Assembly: GCA_900544825.1 (NCBI GenBank) | Contig: UQWP01000013.1 | Span: 1-54,247 of the forward strand | Length of the DNA: 54,247 nt | Source: an uncultured Prevotella sp. | GTDB taxonomy: Bacteria; Bacteroidota; Bacteroidia; Bacteroidales; Bacteroidaceae | Direction of reading: 5' to 3' | Shown: one piece after another, positions 1 through 8,541 of the stretch | Layout of the letters: the number at the start of each line of letters is the position of its first letter | Position numbering within the stretch: the first letter of the stretch is position 1 | Notes under the pieces: generated by a model | What the model was told of the DNA's origin: nothing | The model's input: only the letters and a program-made list of their open reading frames with translations | Databases searched by the model: none | Position numbers and translations under genes: made by a program

Positions 1-51
1 ACTGTAAATCTGCTGGCTATGCCTTCGGTGGTTCGAATCCATCACTACCCA
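1..51 (+). tRNA. tRNA-Tyr (GTA), 5' end cut off
   Basis: Only the 3' part is in the window. It contains the anticodon loop with GTA, a long variable arm as expected for bacterial tRNA-Tyr, a T arm with the TTCGAAT loop (stem GGTGG/CCATC), and the acceptor strand ACTACCC plus discriminator A. CCA is not encoded. It leads a Tyr-Gly-Thr-tuf cluster, an arrangement also known in other bacteria. Confidence 0.9.
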
Positions 52-64
52 CTTTCTTTGATAA

Positions 65-137
65 GCGGAAATAGCTCAGTTGATAGAGCACTAGCCTTCC
101 AAGCTGGGGGTCGCGGGTTTGAGCCCCGTTTTCCGCT
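65..137 (+). tRNA. tRNA-Gly (TCC)
   Basis: A full cloverleaf can be drawn: acceptor GCGGAAA/TTTCCGC, D arm AGCTCAGTTGATAGAGC, anticodon stem CTAGC/GCTGG around loop CTTCCAA (anticodon TCC, reads GGA/GGG), and T loop TTTGAGC. No CCA is encoded. It sits 13 nt after tRNA-Tyr and 12 nt before tRNA-Thr, so the three are probably one transcript. Confidence 0.95.
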
Positions 138-149
138 CAATGTTGAAAT

Positions 150-221
<72 letters not shown>

Positions 222-247
222 CTACTTCAAGCGAAAGTGAGAAGTAG
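222..247 (+). other. hairpin between tRNA-Thr and tuf
   Basis: CTACTTC (222-228) can pair with GAAGTAG (241-247) just after the tRNA. No T tract follows, so it is more likely a processing or stability hairpin in the tRNA-tuf transcript than a terminator. The rest of the spacer is A/T-rich leader; I see no clear TAnnTTTG promoter. Confidence 0.4.
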
Positions 248-310
248 AAAACGTGGAGACAATATATTAATTAATTGATTATTCATTTATATAAATAAAA
301 AGAAAAAGCT

Positions 311-1507
311 ATGGCTAAAGAAGAATTCGTGCGTACCAAACCGCATGTAAACATTGGTACAATTGGTCATGTTGACCATGGTAAGACTACTCTTACTGCA
401 GCTATCTCTAAGGTATTGAATGAGAAGCTCGGTACATCTGAGGCAGTTAAGTCATTTGATCAGATCGATAATGCTCCTGAGGAGAAAGAGCGTGGTATCA
501 CTATCAACTCTGCTCACATCGAGTATGAGACAGCAAAGCGTCACTATGCACACGTTGACTGTCCTGGACACGCTGACTATGTAAAGAACATGGTTACTGG
601 TGCTGCTCAGATGGATGGTGCTATCTTGGTTTGTGCTGCTACTGATGGTCCTATGCCACAGACACGTGAGCACGTACTTCTTGCACGTCAGGTAAACGTT
701 CCTCGCTTGGTTGTTTTCTTGAACAAGTGTGATATGGTTGATGATGAGGAGATGCTTGAGCTCGTTGAGATGGAGCTTCATGAGATCCTCGAGCAGTATG
801 GTTATGAGGAGGATACTCCAATCGTACGCGGTTCTGCTCTCGGTGCTTTGAACGGTGTTGAGAAGTGGGTTAAGTCTGTTGAGAATTTGATGGACGTTGT
901 TGACGAGTGGATTCAGGAGCCTGAGCGTGAGGTTGACAAGCCATTCTTGATGCCTATCGAGGATGTATTCTCAATCACAGGTCGTGGTACTGTTGCTACA
1001 GGTCGTATCGAGACTGGTCGTTGCAAGGTAGGTGACGAAGTTCAGTTGCTCGGTCTTGGTGAGGATAAGAAGTCTGTCATCACTGGTGTTGAGATGTTCC
1101 GTAAGGTTCTCGCTGAGGGTGAGGCAGGTGATAACGTAGGTTTGCTTCTCCGTGGTATCGATAAGGCAGAGGTTAAGCGTGGTATGGTAGTTGTACACCC
1201 AGGTGCTATTACTCCTCACGATCACTTCAAGGCTTCTATCTATGTATTGAAGAAGGAAGAGGGTGGACGTCACACTCCATTCGGTAACAAGTATCGTCCT
1301 CAGTTCTATCTCCGTACTATGGACTGTACAGGTGAAATCAAGCTTCCAGAGGGAGTTGAGATGGTAATGCCTGGTGATAACGTAGAGATTGAGGTAGAGT
1401 TGATCTACAAGGTTGCTTTGAACGAGGGTCTTCGTTTCGCTATCCGTGAGGGTGGTCGTACAGTAGGTTCTGGTCAGATCACAGCACTTCTTGACGATGT
1501 TAAGTAA
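311..1507 (+). CDS. tuf: elongation factor Tu
   Basis: EF-Tu is the cytoplasmic GTPase that carries aminoacyl-tRNA to the ribosomal A site. All G motifs are visible: the P-loop GHVDHGKT at residues 19-26, the effector RGITIN, DCPGH in switch II and NKCD for guanine specificity, followed by the two beta-barrel domains. At 398 aa it is normal for the family. It starts MAKEEFVRTKPHVNIGTIGH, which fits known N-termini. It lies between tRNA-Thr and tRNA-Trp and upstream of secE, the tufB-like location. No second tuf copy is seen beside fusA in this window. Confidence 0.99.
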   Translation: MAKEEFVRTKPHVNIGTIGHVDHGKTTLTAAISKVLNEKLGTSEAVKSFDQIDNAPEEKERGITINSAHIEYETAKRHYAHVDCPGHADYVKNMVTGAAQMDGAILVCAATDGPMPQTREHVLLARQVNVPRLVVFLNKCDMVDDEEMLELVEMELHEILEQYGYEEDTPIVRGSALGALNGVEKWVKSVENLMDVVDEWIQEPEREVDKPFLMPIEDVFSITGRGTVATGRIETGRCKVGDEVQLLGLGEDKKSVITGVEMFRKVLAEGEAGDNVGLLLRGIDKAEVKRGMVVVHPGAITPHDHFKASIYVLKKEEGGRHTPFGNKYRPQFYLRTMDCTGEIKLPEGVEMVMPGDNVEIEVELIYKVALNEGLRFAIREGGRTVGSGQITALLDDVK

Positions 1508-1535
1508 TTTTAGAATTATCTAGATTTACTATATA

Positions 1536-1565
1536 TGACTTCCGCTTCTGCGGAGGCGGAAGTCA
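1536..1565 (+). other. perfect hairpin between tuf and tRNA-Trp
   Basis: TGACTTCCGC (1536-1545) pairs perfectly with GCGGAAGTCA (1556-1565) over a 10-nt loop. No T run follows; the sequence goes almost straight into tRNA-Trp at 1570. It may protect the 3' end of the abundant tuf mRNA, act as a weak attenuator or guide RNase processing. Confidence 0.6.
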
Positions 1566-1569
1566 ACTT

Positions 1570-1642
1570 ACGGGTTTAGCTCAGTTGGTAGAGCACTGGT
1601 CTCCAAAACCAGGTGTCGAGGGTTCGAGCCCTTCAACCCGTG
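1570..1642 (+). tRNA. tRNA-Trp (CCA)
   Basis: The acceptor ACGGGTT/AACCCGT with discriminator G, the D arm AGCTCAGTTGGTAGAGC, the anticodon stem CTGGT/ACCAG around CTCCAAA (anticodon CCA) and the TTCGAGC T loop form a full cloverleaf. No CCA tail is encoded. tRNA-Trp directly before secE is a widely conserved bacterial arrangement. Confidence 0.97.
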
Positions 1643-1658
1643 CTAAATAGAAGATAAT

Positions 1659-1847
1659 ATGAATAAAATAGTAAGTTATTGCAAGGCATGTTACGATGAA
1701 CTTGCGCATAAGACTACTTGGCCATCACGTGCCGAACTAACTCATAGTGCAATGGTTGTATTATCTGCTTCCCTAGTCATTGCATTGGTGGTGTTCGCGA
1801 TGGATTCTGTATTCAAAGCCTTTATGGGTGTAGTTTATCCAGGTTAA
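1659..1847 (+). CDS. secE: preprotein translocase subunit SecE
   Basis: SecE stabilises SecY in the SecYEG protein-conducting channel of the inner membrane. This is the short single-span form of 62 aa. An amphipathic N-terminal helix with the typical KTTWPSRAEL segment (about residues 18-27) precedes one membrane helix (about 30-53, AMVVLSASLVIALVVFAMDS). It lies 16 nt after tRNA-Trp and 12 nt before nusG, the classic secE-nusG pair. Confidence 0.97.
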   Translation: MNKIVSYCKACYDELAHKTTWPSRAELTHSAMVVLSASLVIALVVFAMDSVFKAFMGVVYPG

Positions 1848-1859
1848 TTTTTAGAGGAA

Positions 1860-2402
1860 ATGGCAGACACAGGAAATAAATGGTATGTGCTGAAGGCCGT
1901 AAGCGGCAAGGAAGCTAAGGTGAAAGAATACATCGAAGCTGAGATGAAGCACAATGATTTACTTGCAGCAAATGTTTCTCAGGTGTTAATACCACTCGAG
2001 AAGCATGCATCTGTACGTAACGGTAAGAGAGTCGTTAAAGAAAAGGTTTCTCTTCCTGGTTATGTTTTTGTAGAAGCTAGACTGAAGGGTGATGTTGCGC
2101 ATACTCTGCGTTTCATGCCTAACGTTTTAGGTTTCCTTGGTGGTTTGGATGAACCAACTCCTGTACCACAGCGCGATATCAATCGTATGCTGGGTACTGT
2201 TGAAGAGACTGAGTTTGAGGAGAATCTCGATTGTCCTTACTTGGTTAATGGTACAGTCAAGGTAATGGAAGGTCCATTTAGTGGCTTTAGCGGCGTTATT
2301 GAAGAGGTTAACTTGGAGAAGCGCAAGCTTAAGGTTACGGTTAAGATCTTTGGACGTAAAACTCCATTGGAATTAGGTTTTATGCAAGTAGAAAAGGAAT
2401 AA
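1860..2402 (+). CDS. nusG: transcription termination/antitermination factor NusG
   Basis: NusG binds RNA polymerase, modulates pausing and links transcription to Rho or the ribosome. At 180 aa it has the NGN domain (from KWYVLKAVSGKE, with GYVFVEARL near residue 72) and a C-terminal KOW domain (about 125-180, VKVMEGPFSGFSGVIEEVN). The AGAGGA sequence just before the ATG is a modest ribosome-binding site. It follows secE closely and precedes rplK. Confidence 0.98.
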   Translation: MADTGNKWYVLKAVSGKEAKVKEYIEAEMKHNDLLAANVSQVLIPLEKHASVRNGKRVVKEKVSLPGYVFVEARLKGDVAHTLRFMPNVLGFLGGLDEPTPVPQRDINRMLGTVEETEFEENLDCPYLVNGTVKVMEGPFSGFSGVIEEVNLEKRKLKVTVKIFGRKTPLELGFMQVEKE

Positions 2403-2421
2403 GGTTCTGTTACGAGAACTT
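2402..2421 (+). promoter_or_regulatory. hairpin in the nusG-rplK spacer, candidate L1 target
   Basis: GTTCT (2404-2408) pairs with AGAAC (2415-2419) around GTTACG, and a flanking G-T and A-T pair lengthens the stem. It sits in the 61-nt spacer before rplK, where in other bacteria L1 binds the L11 leader and represses rplKA. The stem is visible; the L1 role is inference from position. Confidence 0.35.
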
Positions 2422-2463
2422 GAAGTCCTTTTATAAGTTTCAATTTTAAATATTAACAAAAAA

Positions 2464-2904
2464 ATGGCTAAAGAAGTTGCTGGATTAATCAAATTACAGA
2501 TTAAAGGTGGCGCTGCAAATCCTTCACCTCCAGTAGGACCTGCATTGGGTTCTAAAGGTATTAATATCATGGGATTCTGCAAGGAGTTCAACGCCCGTAC
2601 CCAGGACAAGGCAGGTAAGGTATTGCCAGTTGTTATTACATATTACACTGACAAGTCGTTCGATTTCGTAATCAAGACTCCTCCTGCTGCAGTACAGTTG
2701 AAAGAGGCTGCTAAGATCAAGAGTGGTTCTGCTCAGCCTAATCGTCAGAAGGTTGCTTCACTTACCTGGGATCAGGTAAAGGTAATCGCTGAGGATAAGA
2801 TGAAGGACTTGAACTGCTTCACTGTAGAGTCAGCTATGAAGCTCATCGCTGGTACTGCAAGAAGTATGGGTATTACTGTAAAGGGAGACTTCCCTGGTAA
2901 ATAA
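2464..2904 (+). CDS. rplK: 50S ribosomal protein L11
   Basis: L11 forms the GTPase-associated centre with 23S rRNA and L10/L12, where it contacts EF-G and EF-Tu. At 146 aa it is of normal length. The N-terminal domain carries KGGAANPSPPVGPALGSKG (about residues 13-31), with the paired prolines of the thiostrepton-site linker region. The C-terminal RNA-binding domain ends MGITVKGDFPGK. First gene of rplKAJL; rplA follows after 21 nt. Confidence 0.98.
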   Translation: MAKEVAGLIKLQIKGGAANPSPPVGPALGSKGINIMGFCKEFNARTQDKAGKVLPVVITYYTDKSFDFVIKTPPAAVQLKEAAKIKSGSAQPNRQKVASLTWDQVKVIAEDKMKDLNCFTVESAMKLIAGTARSMGITVKGDFPGK

Positions 2905-2925
2905 TTTAAAACTTCAATTAGAAAA

Positions 2926-3618
2926 ATGAGTAAACTGACAAAAAATCAAAAATCAGTAGCTGATAAGGTTGAAGCAGGGAAGATGTACACATTGAAAGAG
3001 GCTGCAGAGTTGGTAAAGGAGATTACTACTACCAAGTTTGACGCATCTCTCGATATCGATGTACGTTTAGGTGTTGACCCACGTAAGGCTAACCAGATGG
3101 TTCGTGGCGTTGTTTCATTGCCAAACGGTACCGGTAAGGTTACTCGCGTGCTCGCACTCTGTACTCCTGATCAGGAAGCTGCTGCTAAGGAAGCAGGCGC
3201 TGACTACGTAGGTCTCGACGAGTATGTTGAGAAGATTAAGGGTGGTTGGACAGATATTGATGTCATCATCACAATGCCATCTTGCATGGGTAAGATTGGT
3301 CCTTTGGGTCGTGTTCTCGGTCCTCGTGGATTGATGCCTAACCCTAAGAGTGGTACTGTAACTATGGATGTTGCTAAGGCAGTTAAGGAAGTTAAGCAAG
3401 GTAAGATTGACTTCAAGGTTGATAAGGCTGGTATTATCCACACATCAATCGGTAAGGTCAGCATGACACCTGAGCAGATCTACGGAAATGCTAAGGAGTT
3501 CATCAATACAGTTATCAAGTTGAAGCCTGCTGCTGCTAAAGGTACATATATCAAGAGTATCTTTATTTCAAGCACTATGAGTAAGGGTATCAAGATTGAT
3601 CCTAAATCAGTTGAATAA
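2926..3618 (+). CDS. rplA: 50S ribosomal protein L1
   Basis: L1 forms the mobile stalk of the large subunit and helps release E-site tRNA. In many bacteria it also represses its own operon by binding the rplK leader. The family signature GPRGLMPNPKSGTVT is present in the middle of this 230-aa protein, and the length is typical. It lies between rplK and rplJ with short spacers (21 and 18 nt). Confidence 0.98.
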   Translation: MSKLTKNQKSVADKVEAGKMYTLKEAAELVKEITTTKFDASLDIDVRLGVDPRKANQMVRGVVSLPNGTGKVTRVLALCTPDQEAAAKEAGADYVGLDEYVEKIKGGWTDIDVIITMPSCMGKIGPLGRVLGPRGLMPNPKSGTVTMDVAKAVKEVKQGKIDFKVDKAGIIHTSIGKVSMTPEQIYGNAKEFINTVIKLKPAAAKGTYIKSIFISSTMSKGIKIDPKSVE

Positions 3619-3636
3619 CTCTAAAAGTTTTGTAAA

Positions 3637-4155
3637 ATGAAGAAAGAAGTTAAAGATACTATCATCACCGAACTTGGACAGAAGATTCAGGAATTCCCTC
3701 ACTTCTATCTTGTAGATGTTACAGGATTGAACGCTGAGAAGACTAGCAATCTCCGTCGCAAGTGCTTTAAGAGTGAGATTAAGATGGTTGTTGTTAAGAA
3801 CACCTTGCTTCACAAGGCATTCGAGGCTTCAGACATCGATTTCTCTGAGCTTTATGGCAGCTTGAAGGGTACTACTGCAGTATTGTTCACAAATATAGCT
3901 AACGTACCAGCTAAGTTGTTGAAGGAATACGAGAAGGAAGGCGTTCCATCATTGAAGGCAGCATACGCTGAGGAAAGCTTCTATGTAGGCGCTGACAAGC
4001 TCGCTGAACTCGCAGCTCTCAAGAGCAAGAACGAGGTTATCGCAGAGATTGTTGCTTTGCTCCAGTCTCCAGCACAGAACGTTCTTTCTGCTCTTCAGTC
4101 AGGAGGCAACACTATTCACGGTGTGCTTAAGACATTGGGCGAGCGTCCTGAGTAA
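3637..4155 (+). CDS. rplJ: 50S ribosomal protein L10
   Basis: L10 is the base of the L12 stalk: the N-terminal domain binds 23S rRNA and the C-terminal helix holds L12 dimers. The 172-aa protein begins MKKEVKDTIITELGQKIQEF and has the LRRKCFKSEIKMVVVKNTLLHKA core of the family. The spacer to rplA is only 18 nt, so the long L10 leader known from enteric bacteria is absent here. rplL follows after 52 nt. Confidence 0.97.
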   Translation: MKKEVKDTIITELGQKIQEFPHFYLVDVTGLNAEKTSNLRRKCFKSEIKMVVVKNTLLHKAFEASDIDFSELYGSLKGTTAVLFTNIANVPAKLLKEYEKEGVPSLKAAYAEESFYVGADKLAELAALKSKNEVIAEIVALLQSPAQNVLSALQSGGNTIHGVLKTLGERPE

Positions 4156-4207
4156 ATACAACATTTCATATATTAATAGTATAAACAAATAAAATTTTTA
4201 GAATAAA

Positions 4208-4585
4208 ATGGCAGATATCAAAGCTATTGCAGAAGAGTTAGTAAATCTTACTGTTAAGGAAGTTAATGAGTTGGCAACAGTCCTCAAGGACGAGTATGGC
4301 ATCGAGCCTGCTGCTGCAGCTGTAGCTGTAGCTGCTGGTCCTGCTGCTGGTGGTGCAGCTGCAGCTGAGGAGAAGTCTTCTTTCGACGTAGTCCTCGCTG
4401 AGGTTGGTGGCGCTAAGCTCCAGGTTGTTAAGGCTGTTAAGGAGGCTTGCGGTCTCGGTTTGAAAGAGGCTAAGGATCTCGTAGACGGTGCTCCTTCTAC
4501 AATCAAGGAGGGTGTATCTAAGGACGAGGCTGAGAACCTTAAGAAGGCTATCGAAGAGGCTGGTGCTAAGGTAGAGCTCAAGTAA
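4208..4585 (+). CDS. rplL: 50S ribosomal protein L7/L12
   Basis: L12 is the multicopy stalk protein that recruits translation factors and stimulates their GTPase activity. At 125 aa it shows the N-terminal dimerisation domain (about 1-32), an Ala/Gly-rich flexible hinge (about 33-55) and the C-terminal factor-binding domain (from SSFDVVLAEVGGAKLQVVKA). It is last in rplKAJL; a hairpin with a T run follows before rpoB. Confidence 0.98.
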   Translation: MADIKAIAEELVNLTVKEVNELATVLKDEYGIEPAAAAVAVAAGPAAGGAAAAEEKSSFDVVLAEVGGAKLQVVKAVKEACGLGLKEAKDLVDGAPSTIKEGVSKDEAENLKKAIEEAGAKVELK

Positions 4586-4612
4586 TTAGATTAATTACAT
4601 CTCTTACATAAT

Positions 4613-4650
4613 GGTTAGGATTCTCCTAGTAGGCGAGTCCTAACCTTTTT
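4613..4650 (+). terminator. intrinsic terminator/attenuator between rplL and rpoB
   Basis: GGTTAGGATTC (4613-4623) pairs with GAGTCCTAACC (4635-4645), 11 bp with one G-T wobble, followed at once by TTTTT and further T-rich sequence. In many bacteria partial termination here lowers rpoBC expression relative to the ribosomal genes. I see no consensus promoter between it and rpoB, so read-through is expected. Confidence 0.8.
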
Positions 4651-4697
4651 GTGTCTTTTATTATCATGTTAATAAAACCCCCATTTAATAACTTCTA

Positions 4698-7600
4698 ATG
4701 GCTACAAAAATTGTTGATAACAGAGTAAATTTTGCCAGCGTGCATAATCCGTATCCATATCCGGATTTTCTCGATGTGCAGTTAAAGTCTTTTAAGGACT
4801 TCTTACAGTTGGATACTCCGCCTGAGGAACGCAAGAATGACGGTTTGTATAAGGTGTTCTCTGAGAACTTCCCTATCACCGATACTCGTAATAATTTCGT
4901 TCTTGAGTTCTTGGATTACTATATTGACCCTCCTCGCTACACCATTGATGAGTGCTTGGAGCGTGGTCTTACATATAGCGTACCTTTGAAGGCTAAGATG
5001 AAACTGTATTGTACTGATCCTGATCATGAGGACTTCGGTACTTTTATCCAGGACGTATTCTTGGGTACAATCCCTTACATGACTGATAACGGTACATTCG
5101 TCATCAACGGTGCTGAGCGCGTTGTTGTTTCTCAGTTGCATCGTTCACCTGGTGTGTTCTTCGGACAGGGTGTTCATGCCAATGGTACTGTGCTTTATTC
5201 TGCACGTATCATCCCATTCAAGGGTAGCTGGATTGAGTTTGCTACTGACATCAACAATGTGATGTATGCTTACATCGACCGTAAGAAGAAGTTGCCTGTT
5301 ACTACCTTGCTCCGTGCCATCGGTTATGAGCAGGATAAGGATATTCTCCAGATCTTCGATCTCGCTGAAGAGGTGAAGGTGAACAAGAAGAATATGAAGG
5401 CTGCTATCGGTCGCAAGTTGGCTGCTCGTGTCTTGAAGAGCTGGAATGAGGACTTCGTTGATGAGGATACAGGTGAAGTTGTATCTATCGAGCGTAACGA
5501 GGTGATCATGGAGCGTGAGACTGAGCTTACTGCCGACAATATTGAGGATATTGTAGAGAGTGGTGCTGCTTCTGTGCTTTTGCATAAGGATGTAGATGCT
5601 GCCAGCAAGTACACAATCATCTTCAATACTTTGGCCAAGGACCCAAGTAACTCTGAGAAGGAGGCTGTGAACTACATCTATCGCCAGTTGCGTAATGCAG
5701 ATCCTGCTGATGATGCAAGTGCACGTGAAGTTTTCCAGAACTTGTTCTTCTCTGACAAGCGTTATGACTTGGGTGAGGTCGGTCGTTACCGTATTAATAA
5801 GAAATTAGGTCTCGATACTGATGTTGATGTCCGCGTATTGACTAAGGATGACATCATCGAGATTATCAAATATTTGATTCAGCTCATCAACTCAAGTGCT
5901 ACTGTCGATGATATCGACCACTTGTCTAACCGTCGTGTTCGTACCGTAGGCGAGCAGCTGGCTAACCAGTTCTCTATCGGTTTGGCACGTATGAGCCGCA
6001 CTATCCGTGAGCGTATGAATGTACGCGACAATGAGGTGTTCACTCCAACAGATTTGATCAATGCCAAGACTATCTCTAGCGTTATCAACTCATTCTTTGG
6101 TACCAACCCATTGTCACAGTTCATGGACCAGACTAACCCATTGGCTGAGGTTACTCACAAGCGTCGTCTTTCTGCCCTTGGTCCTGGTGGTTTGTCTCGT
6201 GAGCGTGCTGGTTTCGAGGTTCGAGACGTACACTATACCCACTATGGTCGTCTTTGTCCTATTGAGAGTCCTGAAGGTCCAAACATCGGTTTGATTTCTT
6301 CACTCTGTATGTATGCCAAGATCAATGACCTCGGCTTCATCGTAACTCCTTACCGTAAGGTGAACGATAGCAAGGTAGATATGAACAACGAGGATGTTGT
6401 TTACTTGACAGCTGAGGATGAGGAGGCTAAGATCATCGGTCAGGGTAATGCTCCTTTGACAGAAGAGGGTGCATTCATCCGCGACGTGGTTAAGTGCCGT
6501 CAGGATGCTGATTATCCAGTTGTTCCACCTTCAGAGGTTGACTATGTGGATGTTTCTCCACAGCAGATTGCATCTGTTTCTGCAGGTTTGATTCCTTTCT
6601 TGGAGCATGATGATGGTCACCGTGCGTTGATGGGATGTAACATGATGCGCCAGGCAGTTCCATTGCTTCACAATGATGCACCTATCGTAGGTACTGGTCT
6701 TGAGAAGCAGGTGTGCGAGGATTCTCGTACCATGATTACTGCAGAGGGTGAGGGTGTTATCGAGTATGTAGATGCTACAACCATCCGTATCCTCTACGAT
6801 CGTACAGAGGATGATGAGTTCGTAAGCTTCGAGCCTGCCTTGAAGGAGTACCGCATTCCTAAGTTCCGCCGTACCAATCAGAATATGACCATCGACTTGC
6901 GTCCTATCTGTAACAAGGGTCAGCGTGTTACGAAGGGTGATATCCTGACAGAGGGTTATGCTACAGAGAACGGTGAGTTGGCTTTGGGTCGTAACTTGCT
7001 CGTAGCTTACATTCCTTGGAAGGGTTACAACTATGAGGATGCTGTCGTTATCTCAGAGCGTATGGTTCGCGATGACGTTTTGACATCTGTTCACGTTGAT
7101 GAGTACTCACTCGATGTTCGTGAGACCAAGCGTGGTGTTGAGGAGTTCACTTCTGATATTCCTAATGTCAGCGAGGAAGCTACCAAGGACCTCGATGATA
7201 ATGGTATTGTTCGCGTTGGTGCTCGTATCGAGCCAGGCGATATCATGATCGGTAAGATTTCACCTAAGGGTGAGAGTGATCCTTCTCCAGAAGAGAAGCT
7301 GCTCCGCGCCATCTTCGGTGATAAGGCTGGTGATGTGAAGGATTCTTCATTGAAGGCTAACCCATCATTGAGTGGTGTTGTTATCGACAAGAAGTTGTTC
7401 TCTCGTGCCGTTAAGACTCGTGAGTCTAAGAAGCAGGATAAGATTATCCTTGCCAAGATTGATGAGGAGTACGAGGCAAAGGGCGATGACTTGAAGGATA
7501 TCTTGGTTGATAAGTTGCTCACCTTGACAGAGGGCAAGACTTCTCAGGGTGTGAAGGATTACTCTGGTGCTGAGATCATCACCAAGGGTAGCAAGTTCAC

Positions 7601-8510
7601 AACAACAGCTTTGAAGAACCTGGAGTATGATGGCGTACAGTCTAATGGTTGGACAGAGGATGATCATACCAATACTTTGATACAGCGCCTGATTATGAAC
7701 TATATCCGCAAGTACAAGCAGCTCGATGCTGAGTTGAAGCGTCGCAAGTTTGCTATCACTATCGGTGATGAACTTCCATCAGGAATTCTCCAGATGGCTA
7801 AGGTTTATATCGCAAAGAAGCGTAAGATCCAGGTAGGTGATAAGCTTGCTGGTCGTCACGGTAACAAGGGTATCGTTTCTAAGGTAGTACGTCTCGAGGA
7901 TATGCCATTTATGGCTGACGGTCGTCCTGTAGATATGGTATTGAACCCATTGGGTGTGCCTTCTCGAATGAACCTCGGTCAGATCTTCGAGTGTATCCTG
8001 GGTGCTGCAGGTAAGAAGTTGGGTGTTAAGTTCGCTACTCCTATCTTCGATGGTGCTCATCTTGAGGACCTCTCTGTATGGACAGATAAGGCAGGTCTTC
8101 CACGTTTCTGCTCTACTTACCTCTATGATGGTGAGACCGGTGAGCAGTTCGACCAGCCAGCTACCGTAGGTATGACTTACTTCTTGAAGTTGGGTCACAT
8201 GGTAGAGGATAAGATGCACGCACGTTCTATCGGTCCTTACTCTCTGATTACTCAGCAGCCACTTGGTGGTAAAGCACAGTTTGGTGGTCAGCGATTCGGA
8301 GAGATGGAGGTTTGGGCCATCGAGGCATTCGGTGCTAGCCACGTATTGCAGGAGATTCTGACCATCAAGTCAGATGATGTTGTAGGACGTAGCAAGGCAT
8401 ACGAGGCAATCGTGAAGGGTGATCCAATGCCTACACCAGGTATTCCAGAGTCACTCAACGTATTGCTCCACGAGCTTCGCGGCCTTGGCTTGAGCATCAA
8501 ACTTGATTAA
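4698..8510 (+). CDS. rpoB: DNA-directed RNA polymerase subunit beta
   Basis: The beta subunit forms one jaw of the polymerase core and contributes to the active centre and the rifampicin pocket. The 1270-aa protein has the Rif region (LSQFMDQTNPLAEVTHKR, then RLSALGPGG and ESPEGPNIGLI), the PWKGYNYEDA motif, the GDKLAGRHGNKG lysine/histidine motif, and the C-terminal GGKAQFGGQRFGEMEVWA clamp segment. The residues matching E. coli Q513, D516, H526, R529 and S531 are the susceptible type; position 522 is Ala instead of Ser. rpoC begins 31 nt downstream. Confidence 0.99.
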   Translation: MATKIVDNRVNFASVHNPYPYPDFLDVQLKSFKDFLQLDTPPEERKNDGLYKVFSENFPITDTRNNFVLEFLDYYIDPPRYTIDECLERGLTYSVPLKAKMKLYCTDPDHEDFGTFIQDVFLGTIPYMTDNGTFVINGAERVVVSQLHRSPGVFFGQGVHANGTVLYSARIIPFKGSWIEFATDINNVMYAYIDRKKKLPVTTLLRAIGYEQDKDILQIFDLAEEVKVNKKNMKAAIGRKLAARVLKSWNEDFVDEDTGEVVSIERNEVIMERETELTADNIEDIVESGAASVLLHKDVDAASKYTIIFNTLAKDPSNSEKEAVNYIYRQLRNADPADDASAREVFQNLFFSDKRYDLGEVGRYRINKKLGLDTDVDVRVLTKDDIIEIIKYLIQLINSSATVDDIDHLSNRRVRTVGEQLANQFSIGLARMSRTIRERMNVRDNEVFTPTDLINAKTISSVINSFFGTNPLSQFMDQTNPLAEVTHKRRLSALGPGGLSRERAGFEVRDVHYTHYGRLCPIESPEGPNIGLISSLCMYAKINDLGFIVTPYRKVNDSKVDMNNEDVVYLTAEDEEAKIIGQGNAPLTEEGAFIRDVVKCRQDADYPVVPPSEVDYVDVSPQQIASVSAGLIPFLEHDDGHRALMGCNMMRQAVPLLHNDAPIVGTGLEKQVCEDSRTMITAEGEGVIEYVDATTIRILYDRTEDDEFVSFEPALKEYRIPKFRRTNQNMTIDLRPICNKGQRVTKGDILTEGYATENGELALGRNLLVAYIPWKGYNYEDAVVISERMVRDDVLTSVHVDEYSLDVRETKRGVEEFTSDIPNVSEEATKDLDDNGIVRVGARIEPGDIMIGKISPKGESDPSPEEKLLRAIFGDKAGDVKDSSLKANPSLSGVVIDKKLFSRAVKTRESKKQDKIILAKIDEEYEAKGDDLKDILVDKLLTLTEGKTSQGVKDYSGAEIITKGSKFTTTALKNLEYDGVQSNGWTEDDHTNTLIQRLIMNYIRKYKQLDAELKRRKFAITIGDELPSGILQMAKVYIAKKRKIQVGDKLAGRHGNKGIVSKVVRLEDMPFMADGRPVDMVLNPLGVPSRMNLGQIFECILGAAGKKLGVKFATPIFDGAHLEDLSVWTDKAGLPRFCSTYLYDGETGEQFDQPATVGMTYFLKLGHMVEDKMHARSIGPYSLITQQPLGGKAQFGGQRFGEMEVWAIEAFGASHVLQEILTIKSDDVVGRSKAYEAIVKGDPMPTPGIPESLNVLLHELRGLGLSIKLD

Positions 8511-8541
8511 TTTTGAGAACCCCTAATTAAGATATAGAAAC

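Noticed and set aside
4198..4581. 127-codon open frame antisense to rplL
   Set aside because: It mirrors the Ala-rich hinge codons of L7/L12 and has no independent support.
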